This document shows, one piece after another, positions 22,391 through 35,400 of a stretch of 64,000 nt of DNA (positions are counted from its first letter, which is position 1; each line of letters begins with the position of its first letter). The DNA comes from Haliotis asinina. Taxonomy: Eukaryota; Mollusca; Gastropoda; Lepetellida; Haliotidae. The translations under genes were made by a program, and so were the position numbers. The DNA lies in contig NC_090288.1 of assembly GCF_037392515.1 (NCBI RefSeq), positions 14,117,969 to 14,181,968 of the forward strand, read 5' to 3'. The notes under the pieces were generated by a model. It made no database searches, was not told where the DNA came from, and saw only the letters and a list, made by a program, of their open reading frames with translations.

Positions 22391-23345
22391 ATCTTATCTT
22401 ATTTGTGGTTGTTTGCTGGGTATTTTTTGCGACTTTTCTTTTTGCGTTGTTGTTTTCTTTGGTTTTTATTTTATTTTATTTTATTTTTATTTGTTTGGCA
22501 TGGGCTCTTTCGTATTACGTTAGTAAATATAGATGAAGCGCGTGCGTAAGGGGAAATAACGTGCATTTGAACGACTGAACAGCATGATTTAAACCAGGTC
22601 GGATGTGCGTGTCGAGTGGTGTGTGAGAGAGAGACAGGGAGGGAGAGAAAGAGATAGAGATGAGGATGGAAGAGAGAGAGAGAGTGAAACAGTTGGGGTG
22701 GGTGTTTGGATGGGTGGGTGGGGGATCGACAGTATCAGAGAGAAAGAGGAGACAAAAACAACGTAAAACAGTGAGACTGGGAATGTACAAAGGAGGAGGA
22801 GACGAGGAAGAAAGTAAGAGAGAAATCAATAGAGAAACAAACAAGTTGACACAGAGAAGGGGAGGAGAAGAGGGAAAGCGAGAGGCAAAGAGGGAGAGAG
22901 GGAGAGAGAGTGCGGGAGAGAGTGAGAGTGAGGGTGAGAGAGAGGGGACAGAGAGGGGGAGAGAGATTGACAGACAGACAGATATAGAAGGTGGTGAGAA
23001 AGAGGAAGACATGGAGGGTGTGGGATTTTACAGGAAAACTGAGAAACGGGATGAAGTAGAGAAGGGATGAAGTAGAGAACGGAGAGAAATGGGAGAAGAC
23101 GGGGCGAGAGTAACAAAGAAGGAAAGAGAGAAAAACTAAGAGAAAGAAACAGTGAAAATGATAGACGGTGAAGGGAACGATGAAAGATGAGAGAGCGAGA
23201 GAGAGAGACAGATACACACACAGAGACAGATCCAATAATGTAAACAATGTAAACAATGAGGGTATATGTGATGAGGAAAAACAACAGATATAGACTTATA
23301 TGGATGCCATTGCTCAAACTCACTCGCTCAATCGCCCGTTCGCTC
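22390..23345. repeat. Array copy A, right end, with GA-rich tract
   Basis: 22,525-22,640 aligns with 32,908-33,020 and 45,436-45,560. From 22,615 to about 23,235 it is a long purine-rich (GAGA, GGGAGA) tract with equivalents at 33,005-33,225 (GATA/GACA) and 45,545-45,985. The many open frames here come from the low-complexity sequence. Confidence 0.8.
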
Positions 23346-26105
23346 TCATCACACGCATCAATCCGTTGACACTCATGTTGTGACAGTTACGCAACTTAAA
23401 GAAAGCGCCGAACGTCTCCGTAAACCAGCTGCAGTCAAGAACGGAAACAATCCCTTCCCGGAGTCGCTGTTTAAAAATAATCTCTCTGATAAGTCTAATT
23501 GAATAGCCCGCAACAATTTCACATGGAGCAAAGGACGTTCTGAGTGGAGACCAGTGTATGTCATGAAAAGGAGACGGACAAAATGATGTTTTGCGAATGA
23601 ATATCAAGAAGGGGAATTACATCGGGGGACTTTACCAAGACTGTACCTATGGGGAAAAACAGCACGACGCAAGATTCGAATCGTTTGATTCACACAGGTT
23701 AGCTGAAGTTTGTGATCCGATACCCATGCTTCAAACAGTTCAAAATTAACATTGAGAGTTTTGGAAAGATGTATACGTTGTTCCCTTGTCCCTCGGGGAC
23801 CATAGGTTGAGGTATGTTTGTTTATGTTCCCTGAGCCAGAAGGGACCAGTGAACAACGTATCAAGTCCTATCTCTGTACCCCTTGAGGGAATATAATATG
23901 TTCCCATCTGTCTTTAAAGTAACACATGAGACAGAAGGTAACATTCAGCAACGGCTCATGTTGCAGGTGACACGGAATGTGGGTGGAAACGACCTTTGCG
24001 CTAATCGGAAGTGATGTGCATGGACATGTGTTGGACACATGATATTCGTCCTGTCTTACGCTGGTATTCTTGAGCTTGCCGTACAACGACAGATCGCCAC
24101 TATAGTCTGTTAGCAGGGAAAATGTACCTATGAGTTTCACTTTGAACAAATATATAAATGGCATAAAGTGAAATTAAGATAGTGAATCCTCATAATTTTT
24201 TCAACTGAGGATAAAAGCTGTTTAATAAACGATCATTGTTTCAAGTCAATTTTTTGTTTGTATTGGCAATCTTAACTTCATTGTATTTGGTTTACTTTAT
24301 AGTTTCACTGCAAACATCACTTTCCAATCCGACTGGGTCCAATCCGACCAATCCTTGTTTTCCCCTTATGTCGAGAGAAAGGCTGAGTAGCAAAATATAC
24401 CATCTTTTCAGTATTTTAGTATGAGATGCCAAAAGTTCGAACCACCAGGCTTTTTCCGCACTCTGTGCAGCGTGAATACAATATGCTTTCATTTGGTTTC
24501 ACCTCGTGAGGTGACAAGGTAGAACAGATCTTCATCTGTCTGTCAGACATGAGGTGTCGAAATACGGTATGTCCAATCTCTGTACCTCGTGAGGAAGTGA
24601 AGCATAATATGTCCCCATCTGTCTACACATGAGACCAAGACATAGTATGCCCCTATCTGTCTACATACCCCGTAAGATGGCAAGATTTAATATATCCTCA
24701 GAAGGCAAAATTCAACAACACGTCAGGTTGTAAGTAAGACGGAATGTGGGTGAAAATGAATTGGAAGTGATGTGCATGCAGGTGTGTTGGGCAGATGGTA
24801 TTACTTACACCGGTATTGTGGTGCTTGCCGCATGATGGATCGCCATTAAGATGGATCGTCCAGAAGGACACATACAACTGAGTCCACTCCGGCCAGTCCT
24901 TGTTTTGCCTTATGTCGAGCGAAAGGCTGAGTAGCAACAAGTACTATCTGTTCAATGTTTTAGTATGAGATGCCAGAGGATCGAAACAGTGTGCTCTAAC
25001 CGCTTTTGAGCGGAGAGAAAACCGAAGCATGGGTTGTAAATTACAAAATGCAGTGAGTGAATATTGGTCGAACCCTTTTTGACAGTATTACGGCAACGTC
25101 AAAATTACAAAATGGAATGACTAAATATTCATCAAACCCTTTTTGGCAATAACACATATAAAACAATATCACCTCAGAGGACACCTGAAAAAAGCATTGT
25201 TTTCATGCGTGTCTGTTGAATGTTTTTCTATTTTTATGCTTTTTTTAAAAATACAATTAGGTACTATGCACTCCCGACAAATCAAATGCACAAATTATTA
25301 TCTTTCTATGCAAATCGTTTGGTTCGTTAGCACGGTCAGGTATATTTTCATAAATAAGGTATAATTAACTCAGAAAATACCCGGATAGCTGCAGAAAAAC
25401 CCAGAAAATGCTTCATGAACACCCGAATACTGATTTCGTTCTTCATGGACGTTCCAGTTGTTAAACAAACACCTATGTAGTTCAACATGAACAGCTGTGC
25501 AGTGTTTTATGATCAATAACATGCCAATAATGCCACATGGACACCCCAAACTCTACCATTACAACACCTTTGTAGTTCCACTTGAACACGTGGTAGCGCT
25601 CCGTGGTGAAAGCGTTTGCACGCTTCAAGCCGAAGGTTCGATTCCCCAGATTTGTCAATGTGTGAATTCCATTATATGTGTCCTGATCCGTGATAGTGCT
25701 GGAGTATTTCTTTAAACTGGAATCAATAATATCTTCTTGAGTGTAAGTAAACTTAGTTTTCTTGAACACCCTGTTTTAATTTTATGTTTTGTGGATATCC
25801 ACGCTCTGCTTTCAAACAACCCTCAGTGGTGCCATATGAACGCCCAATCTTTGCTCAATCAATTACCTTCTAATCTGAAAAAAATGTATTTTAAATAGTT
25901 TGCACTTTTCTTTAATTGCACAAATATTAATTGATTTCTCTAGTTAGAGCAGTTGCCATTAGTAATGATTCAACACAAAAAACTAGATTGGATGGAAAAG
26001 CAATAAAAATCAGATGGCCCAAATGAATTGCGCCTCACCTTAGCATAACGATCGAGATGGGAAACTATACACTGCTATAGTCAGGTCCGATATTTCTCAA
26101 GTACA

Positions 26106-26390
26106 TCACCAGATGATCAATGATTCGGACAAGCTTGCGTGATACCTCTTCAGCATCTCGTGAGCAATTTGGTGATTACTACATTTTTCAATACAAGCGA
26201 ATGAAAGGAAGACCTCATAACATAGTTGTATTGCACGTACGGAGATTATATCAGCTTTGTAATGATCGTATTTCTGTTTAAATCTTTCCGTGACTCGCCA
26301 AATGTCCGACGAGATTCTACGGAAGATGATGTTTTTATTGTTCCAGCGCTCTTTGATGGCTAGGTGGAAAAATACGGCTTTCCGTTCCAT
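26106..26390 (-). other. Conserved 94-codon open frame in the array unit (copy B)
   Basis: The frame reads through a segment that is nearly identical in copies A, B and C; it is intact in B and C (see 36,324-36,608) and shifted in A by one base in a T run. It includes LAIKERWNNKNIIF and CYEVFLSFACIEKC. I do not recognise a family, and high DNA identity alone could keep it open. Treat as hypothetical. Confidence 0.25.
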
Positions 26391-28142
26391 CGAAGATGTG
26401 TATTATTTTCATTTTTACGTGATTTATCAGCACTCGTTGTATCTTAATAACATCTGCCAAAGAGGATTAGCGTTATGGAGAAAATGAACTTTGTCTAGAA
26501 TTCCCGTCTGTTCTGGTATTGTAAGATGTGATCAGAAGCAAGCAGGGTTTTCTTTGGAGATGCGTTTTGGTTTATTTGTCGTGACAGGGATTTGGTTCTT
26601 GAAAAGGGAAAAAAATAAGTTGTCTTAATTAGGTTATTGTAAGTGGGATAATTGTCGCCCGTCTGTCATCATATTCGACTATTGTCATCAATCATTGCAT
26701 TCATCAGAATATTTTATATATTTATGCAACAACATCGTCGGCATCAACATCATCATCATCACCGTCATCATCACCATCATCGAAAATCATCCGTCAGCAG
26801 GCAACAATCATCATTGTCAAGTAATCACCATCGTTGTTTCCATGGAAGATGCCCAAACAATAATGTTTTCAGAAGGAAACAATCCCTAGAAAACTTGTTA
26901 ATACCATTTTGAAAATATTAATAGATGGTTGAAAGTACTCGTGTTTAATTTGCGCTTAGAATGGAATAATTAGTTAAAAACATAATCGACCAGTGCCAGA
27001 AAAAAACGCATGTTCAAAGATACATTCAGTTTATAAACAGCAAAGAATAAGGACATTCCCTGTTTAGCAACAACGATTAGTTGGAACAGAAATGTCGGAA
27101 GTCATTGTCGCCATATTGGAAGGAACACGATTCTCTCGAGGTTTTAAATACTGTTATTGTTTATTACAGTCACCTGAAACTATAATGCTATGATACAGTG
27201 ACGTCACGATCCGTCGGTGGATAAAACGTATTTAATAAGGTTACATTTAATAATTATCGATTACTATTCATGATATACTTTTTTCATTTGCTCCTCTGAA
27301 AAGACAAGACTTTATTGTAAAAGACTGATGTAAATGTGCACCTTTCTTTATAAGCCCTTTCTCAATTTCTCTGTGTGATCAGAATCCCATTAGAATCCCC
27401 CACTCACATCCCCGAGGACCCTCACCCAACAACTTACAGGGTGGTAGATTGTGTACCACTGTGTCAAGACAAGATAACACCGACAAATTACATTTTAGAC
27501 TGACGTCATATTGATGGAATATTGCTGAATATGATAACAAATAAACAATTCCTTGGGAGCCATTAACTGAATTTACGTCAAAATACAATGAAATTGAGTC
27601 ATGTCAATTAACCAATTAAGATATTTATTCTACATGGCGACACTGTAATTGGCATTATAACGAGGGGGAAATGACTTTTTGTTCTAAAAACCATATTGGC
27701 AAATGGCACTATATCCAAAGTGCACTGTAAGCATCATCATTTTTTTAAACAGTTGATTTAGGGGGAATGTTTAACAGACGGAATAATTATTTGTTTCTGA
27801 CAAGTGTTAAATGTTTGAATAACTCAAATAACATTCTGAACAGATCCTTTAGGCTACATTGCAAATAATTGACAGTGGTGGTTTAGTTTTCCAGATATGA
27901 TTTAAAACCAAGGTTTGTAGTGAGAACGTCCGTATACTCCTTTTCACGAGGTTTGACCTCATAAAATAGAAAACCTTGATACAGAGTTACAATGATAAAC
28001 AGTTGATAGGTTATTGTTATTGAGGATAGTTGAAGGTCAAATGATCGAAGGTTTCACGGAAATTATTCTGTCGCATATGTGATAAACGTGTGGCTAGTAT
28101 GTGCCAAGAGTGGACATGTGTGCCAAACAGGCTCCCCAACGA

Positions 28143-28315
28143 GTGACAGTTGTAGAGTTATGGGTGTGTATCAACTGTAGACGTGACGGACGTGTATCAA
28201 CTGTAGACGTGACGGGTGTGTAGCAACTGTAGACGTGTTGGGTGTGTAGCAACTGTAGACGTGACTGATGTGTGACAGTTGTAGATGTGATGAGTGTGTG
28301 ACATTCCTACTCAAG
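28143..28315 (+). repeat. 26-bp minisatellite (copy B)
   Basis: Units of the form GTGTGTAGCAACTGTAGACG plus TGACGG, five to six copies. The same locus in copy C (38,309-38,420) has about four, so the array changed length after duplication. Confidence 0.85.
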
Positions 28316-28537
28316 ATGTGAACTTTCTCCGTTTCTCTTTACACCAGTTACCCGTGTTTGCTCAACAAAGAGTGGTGTTCTCTCAGTCCTGGTGACGCCA
28401 ACCCACACTATCAATCAACAGGTCTGTTCCAGAGCTCAGGTTGACGTTAGGAGGAAGGGTCATGTTGATGTCGCCAGTCACTACCAGGCCTGTGAGGGAA
28501 GTGCAGATTGAACCGGACTCGTACCAAGACATGACAC

Positions 28538-28753
28538 GTGACCAGCGACGAATACACTGATAACGATTTGTTAAGTGGTGACCATGGAGAGAATGGCATA
28601 GATGATCTGCTTCTACACAATTCGAGGCCGCCTGCTTCTGAATTCGTCAAGCACCCGGATGAAAGTTGGGAGCAATTTCATTCGCCGTTTGAGCTCCAAT
28701 TCGAAGATCATGATCTCAGATTAATCAACCCTGTACTGTTTGGCCAAACGTGA
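28538..28753 (+). other. Acidic open frame conserved in copies B and C
   Basis: It reads NDLLSGDHGENGIDDLLLHN, then RPPASEFV, ending FELQFEDHDL and NPVLFGQT. Copy C (38,498-38,707) keeps the same frame without indels but with about nine amino acid changes. Strongly acidic, no recognised domain. It might be an exon of a repeat-borne gene or a frame open by chance. Confidence 0.3.
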
Positions 28754-28799
28754 GAGGGATCTATCGTCTGTTTATCCGGTTTTGTCATAGTCAACTAAT

Positions 28800-29045
28800 C
28801 GCAGACTGTCAAACCCGTGAAGATCCGGGTTACAATTAATCTTCAATAAGAAGCGACACACGATATCGGTGGTCAGGCTACAGTGGTTACTTTGTTGACA
28901 CATGTCTTCGCATCCCACTTGCATAGATCGATGCTCATGCTGTTAATCACTGGATTGTCTGATTCAGCCTCGAGTACTTACAGAGGGCTGCCATATAGCT
29001 TGAATATTGCTGAATGCGATGTGAAATTGAACTCACTTATTGACT
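28800..29045 (+). mobile_element. SINE, family 2
   Basis: Head GTGAAGATCCGGGTTACAAT, middle GATATCGGTGGTCAGGCTAC and ACACATGTCTTCGCATCCCA, GATCGATGCTCATGCTGTTA, CACTGGATTGTCTG, and a tail (TATAGCTTGAATATTGCTGA) akin to that of family 1. The equivalent in copy C is 38,741-38,975. Confidence 0.8.
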
Positions 29046-29510
29046 TTGAAACATGGAATAGCCAAGATACGTGGATACGACATGACTCGCTAGTTCATAA
29101 ATTATACAATGATTTTTAATGTATGAAATCAAGTAAACCACATCGATTGACAGAAATAATGGTCGTTGGAATATAGCTGAAAGCGGCGAAAACCCATTCT
29201 CAGTTACTCCTCCGAATTCAGCTACTGTCAGGTTGAGTAGGGACGTTCGATAGTTTGTCTGCTAGTGATGCTGTCCTACTTGTACCGGTGTATAGTTTTA
29301 TATCGTGTCGAGTTACTAAAATTATGCCATGCTATATAAACCATGTATGGGCTACTATAAGTCTACAAGACTTACTCCAGTTCTACCAAGGCTTACTGTA
29401 AATCTACTATGGGTTTCTAACGATTGAAGATGAATCGACATCCTTGAAAGTGTCAAAATCCTGAATGTCACTCTACGCACATGCGTGGCGCTACAACAAC
29501 ATTCAATGTG

Positions 29511-29640
29511 TTTTGGTGGCGGAATGGTTAAAACGTCCGCCAGTCACTCTGAAGAACCGAGGTCGATTCCCAACATGAGATTGAAGTCCATTTCCTGTGT
29601 CCCTCGCCATGTATTGCTACAATAGACATAAAACTGTTTT
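29511..29640 (+). mobile_element. tRNA-headed SINE, family 1 variant
   Basis: GGTGGCGGAATGGTTAAAACG, GGTCGATTCCCAACATG, TTTCCTGTGTCCCTCGCC and a worn tail. The same insertion is present in copy C at 43,541-43,700, where the LINE lies just upstream. Confidence 0.75.
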
Positions 29641-30685
29641 TGATGCATGCTTTACAGATATTAACGTTCGTGCATAGGTGCTTTGTGGCCTATTTGTGTT
29701 CTAAACCTTGGTTTCAACATGATGCTTTCATGATCCACCACTTTTTAGAGTGCTTATATCTACTTCCTTTTTCTGTATTGTTGGACTGCCCTCCACTTAC
29801 CTTGTGTCAACTAAAAGAATTCCGGAGAGTCATTTTCGAACGTTTCCCGAATTTTGGATCCAAATACGGAAGTACCAAGGGCATCTCTGTAAATAAGAGA
29901 CTGTAAATAGATCCACGTGACAGTTTATCGCTGGTTTTAAACCACTGGCCTCGATGTCCCGGAAGTGAACGGTGGGCAATCTCCCCGCGCCAGACAGAGA
30001 GTCTTCCTTTGCTCTTTGAAGTTCCTGGTAGAGGATTAATGTGGAATATAGGCTATTGGTTTAGAGAAAGTCTTGTGTCAGTTATATTCGAAGGAAATCT
30101 TGGCAGTACTTTACACACTAGAATCGAATCAAGGACATGCTTCCGCCGTCGAACCGGACAATTGGACTGAACGACCCTCGTGGGCTCTGACCATCAAATT
30201 CAAATGCCTTTAATCACTGACTGGCTTCAAATGAGTGAGTGTATTTCGGTGTAGGCTAAACTAACTAAGTCTAACTAAGCTACCACAACGACCGTGACTT
30301 TACAGACATTTTTTTTAAACATAATTTTGACCTTTTGCTGAAAAAACGCTAAAACATGCAAATAGGTTATACTCCTAAATAATAGATCGATCATGTGCAT
30401 ACAAAAGAAGCCCTCTCTAAACTTGAACAAACGTCCCAGCGTCCGTCACTAGTACAACCCCTCCTGCACACACACAAACACATACGCACACGCACGCACG
30501 CACGCACGCACACTCACACCCCATTCCCTATGCTCATAGGCCACAGGCGCACGCACACATGACGAAAATATATAATATCGGCTCCCTGATGTTTTGAAAA
30601 CCCTTGCATTTATTTTTCAGTTGACATTCCCAATTCCTCAAACCAGAACAGTAACTATGTGTGTCTGATTAGGTCAGTGCCAGGC

Positions 30686-30832
30686 GAGCGCATGCTTAAA
30701 GCGTTCACTCGTCAGACCGAAGACCCAGATTGGATTCCCCACATGGAGACAATGTGTGAAGACCATTTCTGGTGTCCACTGCCGTAATATTGCTATTGTG
30801 ATATTGCGTAAACCTAAACTCACTCACAAGTT
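30686..30832 (+). mobile_element. tRNA-headed SINE, family 1
   Basis: Equivalent of 17,178-17,342 but more worn at the head and with the GATATTGC tail partly duplicated. Confidence 0.75.
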
Positions 30833-30898
30833 TGTATTGAAATAATGGTGGGGATTAATGACTTGGAAATAGATTAAGAAAGTGTGTATGGTGAAATT

Positions 30899-31541
30899 TG
30901 TTACGGGTGTGTATTTTCTGTATATTCTGTTATTAAATAAGTAATAATTATTATTTGGTCACAACATTTAGTGTTTTGAATAGTACTTTTGATGGGTGAC
31001 ATTTCGTTTAATAGATGGTCAGCACTTTTATGATTCTGCTTTTCCGGAATGTATCTGCTCTTAGATTTCTATGTGTTCACTTCCGGGACACTTATTCGAG
31101 GCCATTGGATAGTGTTGACGATGTGCCCGAACTTTCGGGAAATGACTGAGTATGTATATAAAAAGGCTGGTTGCCGTGTTGCGGAGGGGACACACATTCA
31201 TTGGAGTTACATCATTGTCAGGAATCATCAACACCTGACCTACATTAACCACTGTCAGACCGATTGCTGTGTTTATATTTTGCATAGTTGATTACCTCTC
31301 GCACTAAGACTTTGGTGAGTTTACTGTATTATATTTTGTCACCCACTGCCTTAGATTTTGTCTCACTTGTATTGAATTTGTAATCAGCATTGTGAAATTG
31401 ACTTGTGACTTTGTATACCTTGCTCTCCTTGCATAATAATACAGAATTTGAATGTTTCAGACTTGTCTTTGTTCTGTTTTGCTGGTTCACAAGGGATTTC
31501 TTACATTGTTTGTCACGGTAATTTATTAACCATAACAAATG
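30899..31541 (+). mobile_element. Candidate solo LTR (Gypsy-like), fossil
   Basis: A ~640-bp insert in copy B is absent from copy A (compare 17,395-17,405, GGTGAAATGATAAG). Its ends are short inverted termini TGTTA...TAACA, and a TATATAAAA box lies at about 31,156, as in an LTR promoter. An AAAT-like flank on each side suggests a short target duplication. No internal retroviral genes are present, so it would be a solo LTR. It is younger than the A/B duplication or was lost from A. Strand is inferred from the TATA box. Confidence 0.5.
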
Positions 31542-32303
31542 ATAAGAGTGATTGACGGTTTATGTGTTATGTACATCTCAGCTTGTCATCATGAGAATCT
31601 TACCGTAATATGGACATATCGCGTTGTCACGTGAACGATGACATGAGAACATAGGTTACAGGATGTATCGGTGATGTGGGGATGTGACGACGTAGGGAAT
31701 AGTGATGGGGGTGATGCTGTTGAAGTGGTTGAACCTTGTTTGATGACCCCTCCGTGACGTTGGAAGTACATTCCCAAAACAAGCAGTACCCTATTTTTCT
31801 TGTATTGTACCATTATATTCTGGGTTCTTTTCTTCTTTGTTTTATTCCATTTTTGGTTGTTTGTTGTTTTCTTCGTTTCTTTTATTAATTTTGTTTTGAT
31901 GATGTTTTATTTTATTTATTTTATCTTATTCGTGGTTGTTTGTTGGGTAGTTTTTTCGACTTTTCTATTTGCTTTGTTGCTGTTTTGTTCGGTTTGTATT
32001 TTATTGTATTGATATTTGTTTCGTATAGGCTCTTTCGTATTTTCCTGGGGTTCTCTCTCTCTCTCCCTCCCTCCCTCCCTCTCTCTCTCTCTCTCTCTGT
32101 ATGTGTGTGTGTGATGGGTGTCTTATTTATAGCTGAATATGGACATGTGCGTACACTAAGCACACGAAGCACCACTGTCTTCTGACTCACTCCCCCAAAG
32201 AATCTGGTCATCACATATTAGTAGTGATCAAGAAGGATAAATGGTGTAGAGGTCAGGCTACACCGACAGGTCATGCTCATTGTCGTAATGTCTCTGGTTG
32301 GTA

Positions 32304-32457
32304 AGGGGCTTCGGAGTAGCCTAGTGGTTAAGGCGTTTCCTCGTCATACCGAAAATATGGGTACAATGAGTGAAGTCCATTTCTGGTGTCCCCGCCGTGA
32401 TATTGCTGGAATATTGCTAAAATCAGAATAAAACCATACTCACTCACTTACTCTGGT
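32304..32457 (+). mobile_element. tRNA-headed SINE, family 1
   Basis: GGAGTAGCCTAGTGGTTAAGGCG, then GGGTACAATGAGTGAAGTCC, TTTCTGGTGTCCCCGCCG, TGATATTGCTGGAATATTGC, ACTCACTCACTTA. The B box region is deleted. Only copy B carries it. Confidence 0.85.
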
Positions 32458-35400
32458 TTTAAAATACTGTGTTTAATGACTTACAGTGTGTAGACTGGAG
32501 ACATTTCTTCTGTCTCTACTTCGAAGACAGCACAGTTTCTCAACTATCGAAATTTTATTCACAAAAGGACAAACAGTTCAAAGTAATTTCTGGAATAATT
32601 TATCTTTAAAATGTTGCCTCGTAAAGTGATCGGTCTGTGCGCCTCTATTTCATGACTTCAAAGAATATACCGTCTAAATTTGACCTGCACAAATACTTTC
32701 TGTATGCCATAAGACAACGTCTGATACAGTGGCAAGATCTACAAAAACGCGTGTTTTACATCAAAGGGAGACTGACATTCATGTAAACTCTCTTCATCAA
32801 TAAAAGGCATGAAATGATTGGTAAAGTGTTTGGGGTTTGTTAGACAAAGACTTCTTTTGATGTCGATGTGTTCAGATACATCTCGGCATATCTGACGTGT
32901 TCGACTTAAATATAGATGAAGCGCGTGTGTAAGGGGAAAGTAGTGCATTTGAACGACTGAAAAGTATCATTTAAACCAGCTCGGATGTGCGTGATGAGTG
33001 GTGTGTGAGAGAGAGACATGGAGGGAGAGAAAGAGATCGAGATGATGATGGGAGGGAGAGAGTGAAGCAGTTGGGGGTGGGTGTTTGGGTGGGTTGGTGG
33101 GGGACGACAGAGTCAGTGTAAATGTAGAGAGGAGGAAGAGACGAGAAATAGATACATAGATAGACAGATAGATATATAGATAGATAGATAGATAGATAGA
33201 TCGACAGACAGACAGACAGATAGACACGTTGACACTCATGTTGTGACAGTTATGCAACTTAAAGAAAGCACCGAACGTCTCCGGAAACCAGTCAAGTGTA
33301 TGTCATGAAAAGGAGACGGACAAAATACTTCAAAGGGACGTCTTCAAGCTCTGCCTGAACTGCTGTCTAGATCATGTAGACGAGGCCCGTTTCCTTGTTT
33401 AACGTTCTCGGTATGTCCTTGAGTTGATAAGATATAATATGTCTTGATCTGTCTGTATAACGTGAGTACAATGTACAATATGCCTTCGTTTGTTTTCATC
33501 CCTTGAGGTGCCAAGGTAGAGCAGATCTTCATGTGTCTGTAACTCATGAGATGTCGAAATACAGTTTATCTCACCTCACACATAAATGTCGTTGTCTGAT
33601 TGATTGAGCTCTCTTCCATTATTTTCAATACATCCCGTGTACAAGTGAGGTTATTGCCATACACCCCGCTGTCAATAGCAACTCATTCGGTTCTTCGTGG
33701 TAGTTACTTTTTTTTTATCTCGAATAACATTAAATGACACATGGTGCACAGAAATTACTGATGTGTTGCGAATGGAAATCGATGGAAGGGAGATAACTCT
33801 ACGTCTGTTTTTCTTATGTCCACCACAAAATCTAGCGATGGCTACGAATAAATTTTGACAAAACGTTCAAATGTCCGTGTGAATATCAAGAAGGGGAATT
33901 ACATCGGGGGACTTTACCAAGACTGTACCTATGGGGAAAAACAGCACGACGCAAGATTCGAATCGTTTGATTCACACAGGTTAGCTGAAGTTTGTGATCC
34001 GATACCCATGCTTCAAACAGTTCAAAATTAACATTGAGAGTTTTGGAAAGATATATACGTTGTTCCCTTGTCCCTCGGGGGCCATAGGTTGAGGTATGTT
34101 TGTTTATGTTCCCTGAGCCAGAAGGGACCAGTGAACAACGTATCAAGTCCTATCTCTGTACCCCTTTAGGAAGCGAAATAATATGTTCCCATCTGTCTTT
34201 AAAGTAACATATGAGAGAGAAAGTAAAATTCAGCAACGGCTCATTTTGCAGGTGACACGGAATGTGGGTGGAAACGACCTTTGAACCCATCGGAAGTGAT
34301 GTGCATGGAAATGTGTTGGTCACATGATATTAGTCCTGTCTTACGCTGGTATTCTTGAGCTTGCCGTACGACAACAGATCGCCACTATAGTCTGTTTGCA
34401 GGGAAAATGTACCGATGAGTTTCACTTTGAACAAATATATAAATGGCATAATGTGAAATTAAGATAGTGAATCCTCATAATTTTTTCAACTGAGGATAAA
34501 AGCTGTTTAATAAACGATCATTGTTTCAAGTCAATTTTTTGTTTGTATTTGCAATCTTAACTTCATTGTATTTGGTTAACTTTATAGTTTCACTGCAAAC
34601 ATCACTTTACAACTGGGTCCAATCCGACCAATCCTTGTTTTCCCCTTATGTCGAGCGAAAGGCTGAGTAGCAAAATATACCATCTTTTCAGTATTTTAGT
34701 GTGAGATGCCAGAAGGTCGAACCACCAGGTTTTATCCGCATTCTGTGCAGCGTGAATACAATATGCCTTCATTTGGTTTCACCTCGTGAGGTGACAAGGT
34801 AGAACAGATCTGTCTGTCAGACATGAGATGTCGACATACGGTATGTCCAATCTCTGTACCTCGTGAGGAAGTGAAGCATAATATGTCCCCATCTGTCTTT
34901 AAACACATGAGACCAAGACATAGTATGCCTAGTCTGTCTACATACCCCGTGAGGTGGCAAGATTTAATATATCCTCAGAAGGCAAAATTCAACAACACGT
35001 CAGGTTGTAAGTAAGACGGAATGTGGGTGAAAATGAAGTGGAAGGGATGTGCATGCAGCTGTGTTGGGCGGATGACATTACTTACACCGGAATTGTGGTG
35101 CTTGCCGCATGATGGATCGCCATAAACATGGATCGTCCAGAAGGACACATACAACTGAATCCACTCCGGCCAGTCCTTGTTTTGCCTTATGTCGAGCGAA
35201 GGGCTGATTAGCAACAAGTACTATCTGTTCAATGTTTTAGTATGAGATGCCAGAGGATCGAACCACCGTGCTCTAACCTCTTAACGACATTATTTTGAAC
35301 AGAGAGAAAACCGAAGCATGGATTGTAAATTACAAAATGGAGTGATTGAATATTCCTCAAACCCTTTTTGGCAATATTACATATAAAGCAATATCACCTC

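Larger units (their letters stand above)
23346..33230. repeat. Array copy B, most complete unit (~9.9 kb)
   Basis: Reference copy of the tandem unit. Order: the ~50-bp minisatellite, the GAACACC block, a well conserved block (25,900-26,420), a CAT/ATC microsatellite (26,740-26,800), AT-rich spacer (26,900-28,130), a 26-bp minisatellite, an acidic open frame, SINEs of two families, a CA-rich microsatellite (30,465-30,520), a candidate solo LTR, T-rich DNA, a (CT)n run (32,048-32,098), another SINE, and a GATA/GACA tract (33,140-33,225). Apart from these I see no convincing gene. Confidence 0.85.

Noticed and set aside
22515-23323. Several overlapping open frames of 130-170 codons
   Set aside because: Low-complexity GA-rich DNA with few stops in any frame; no domain.
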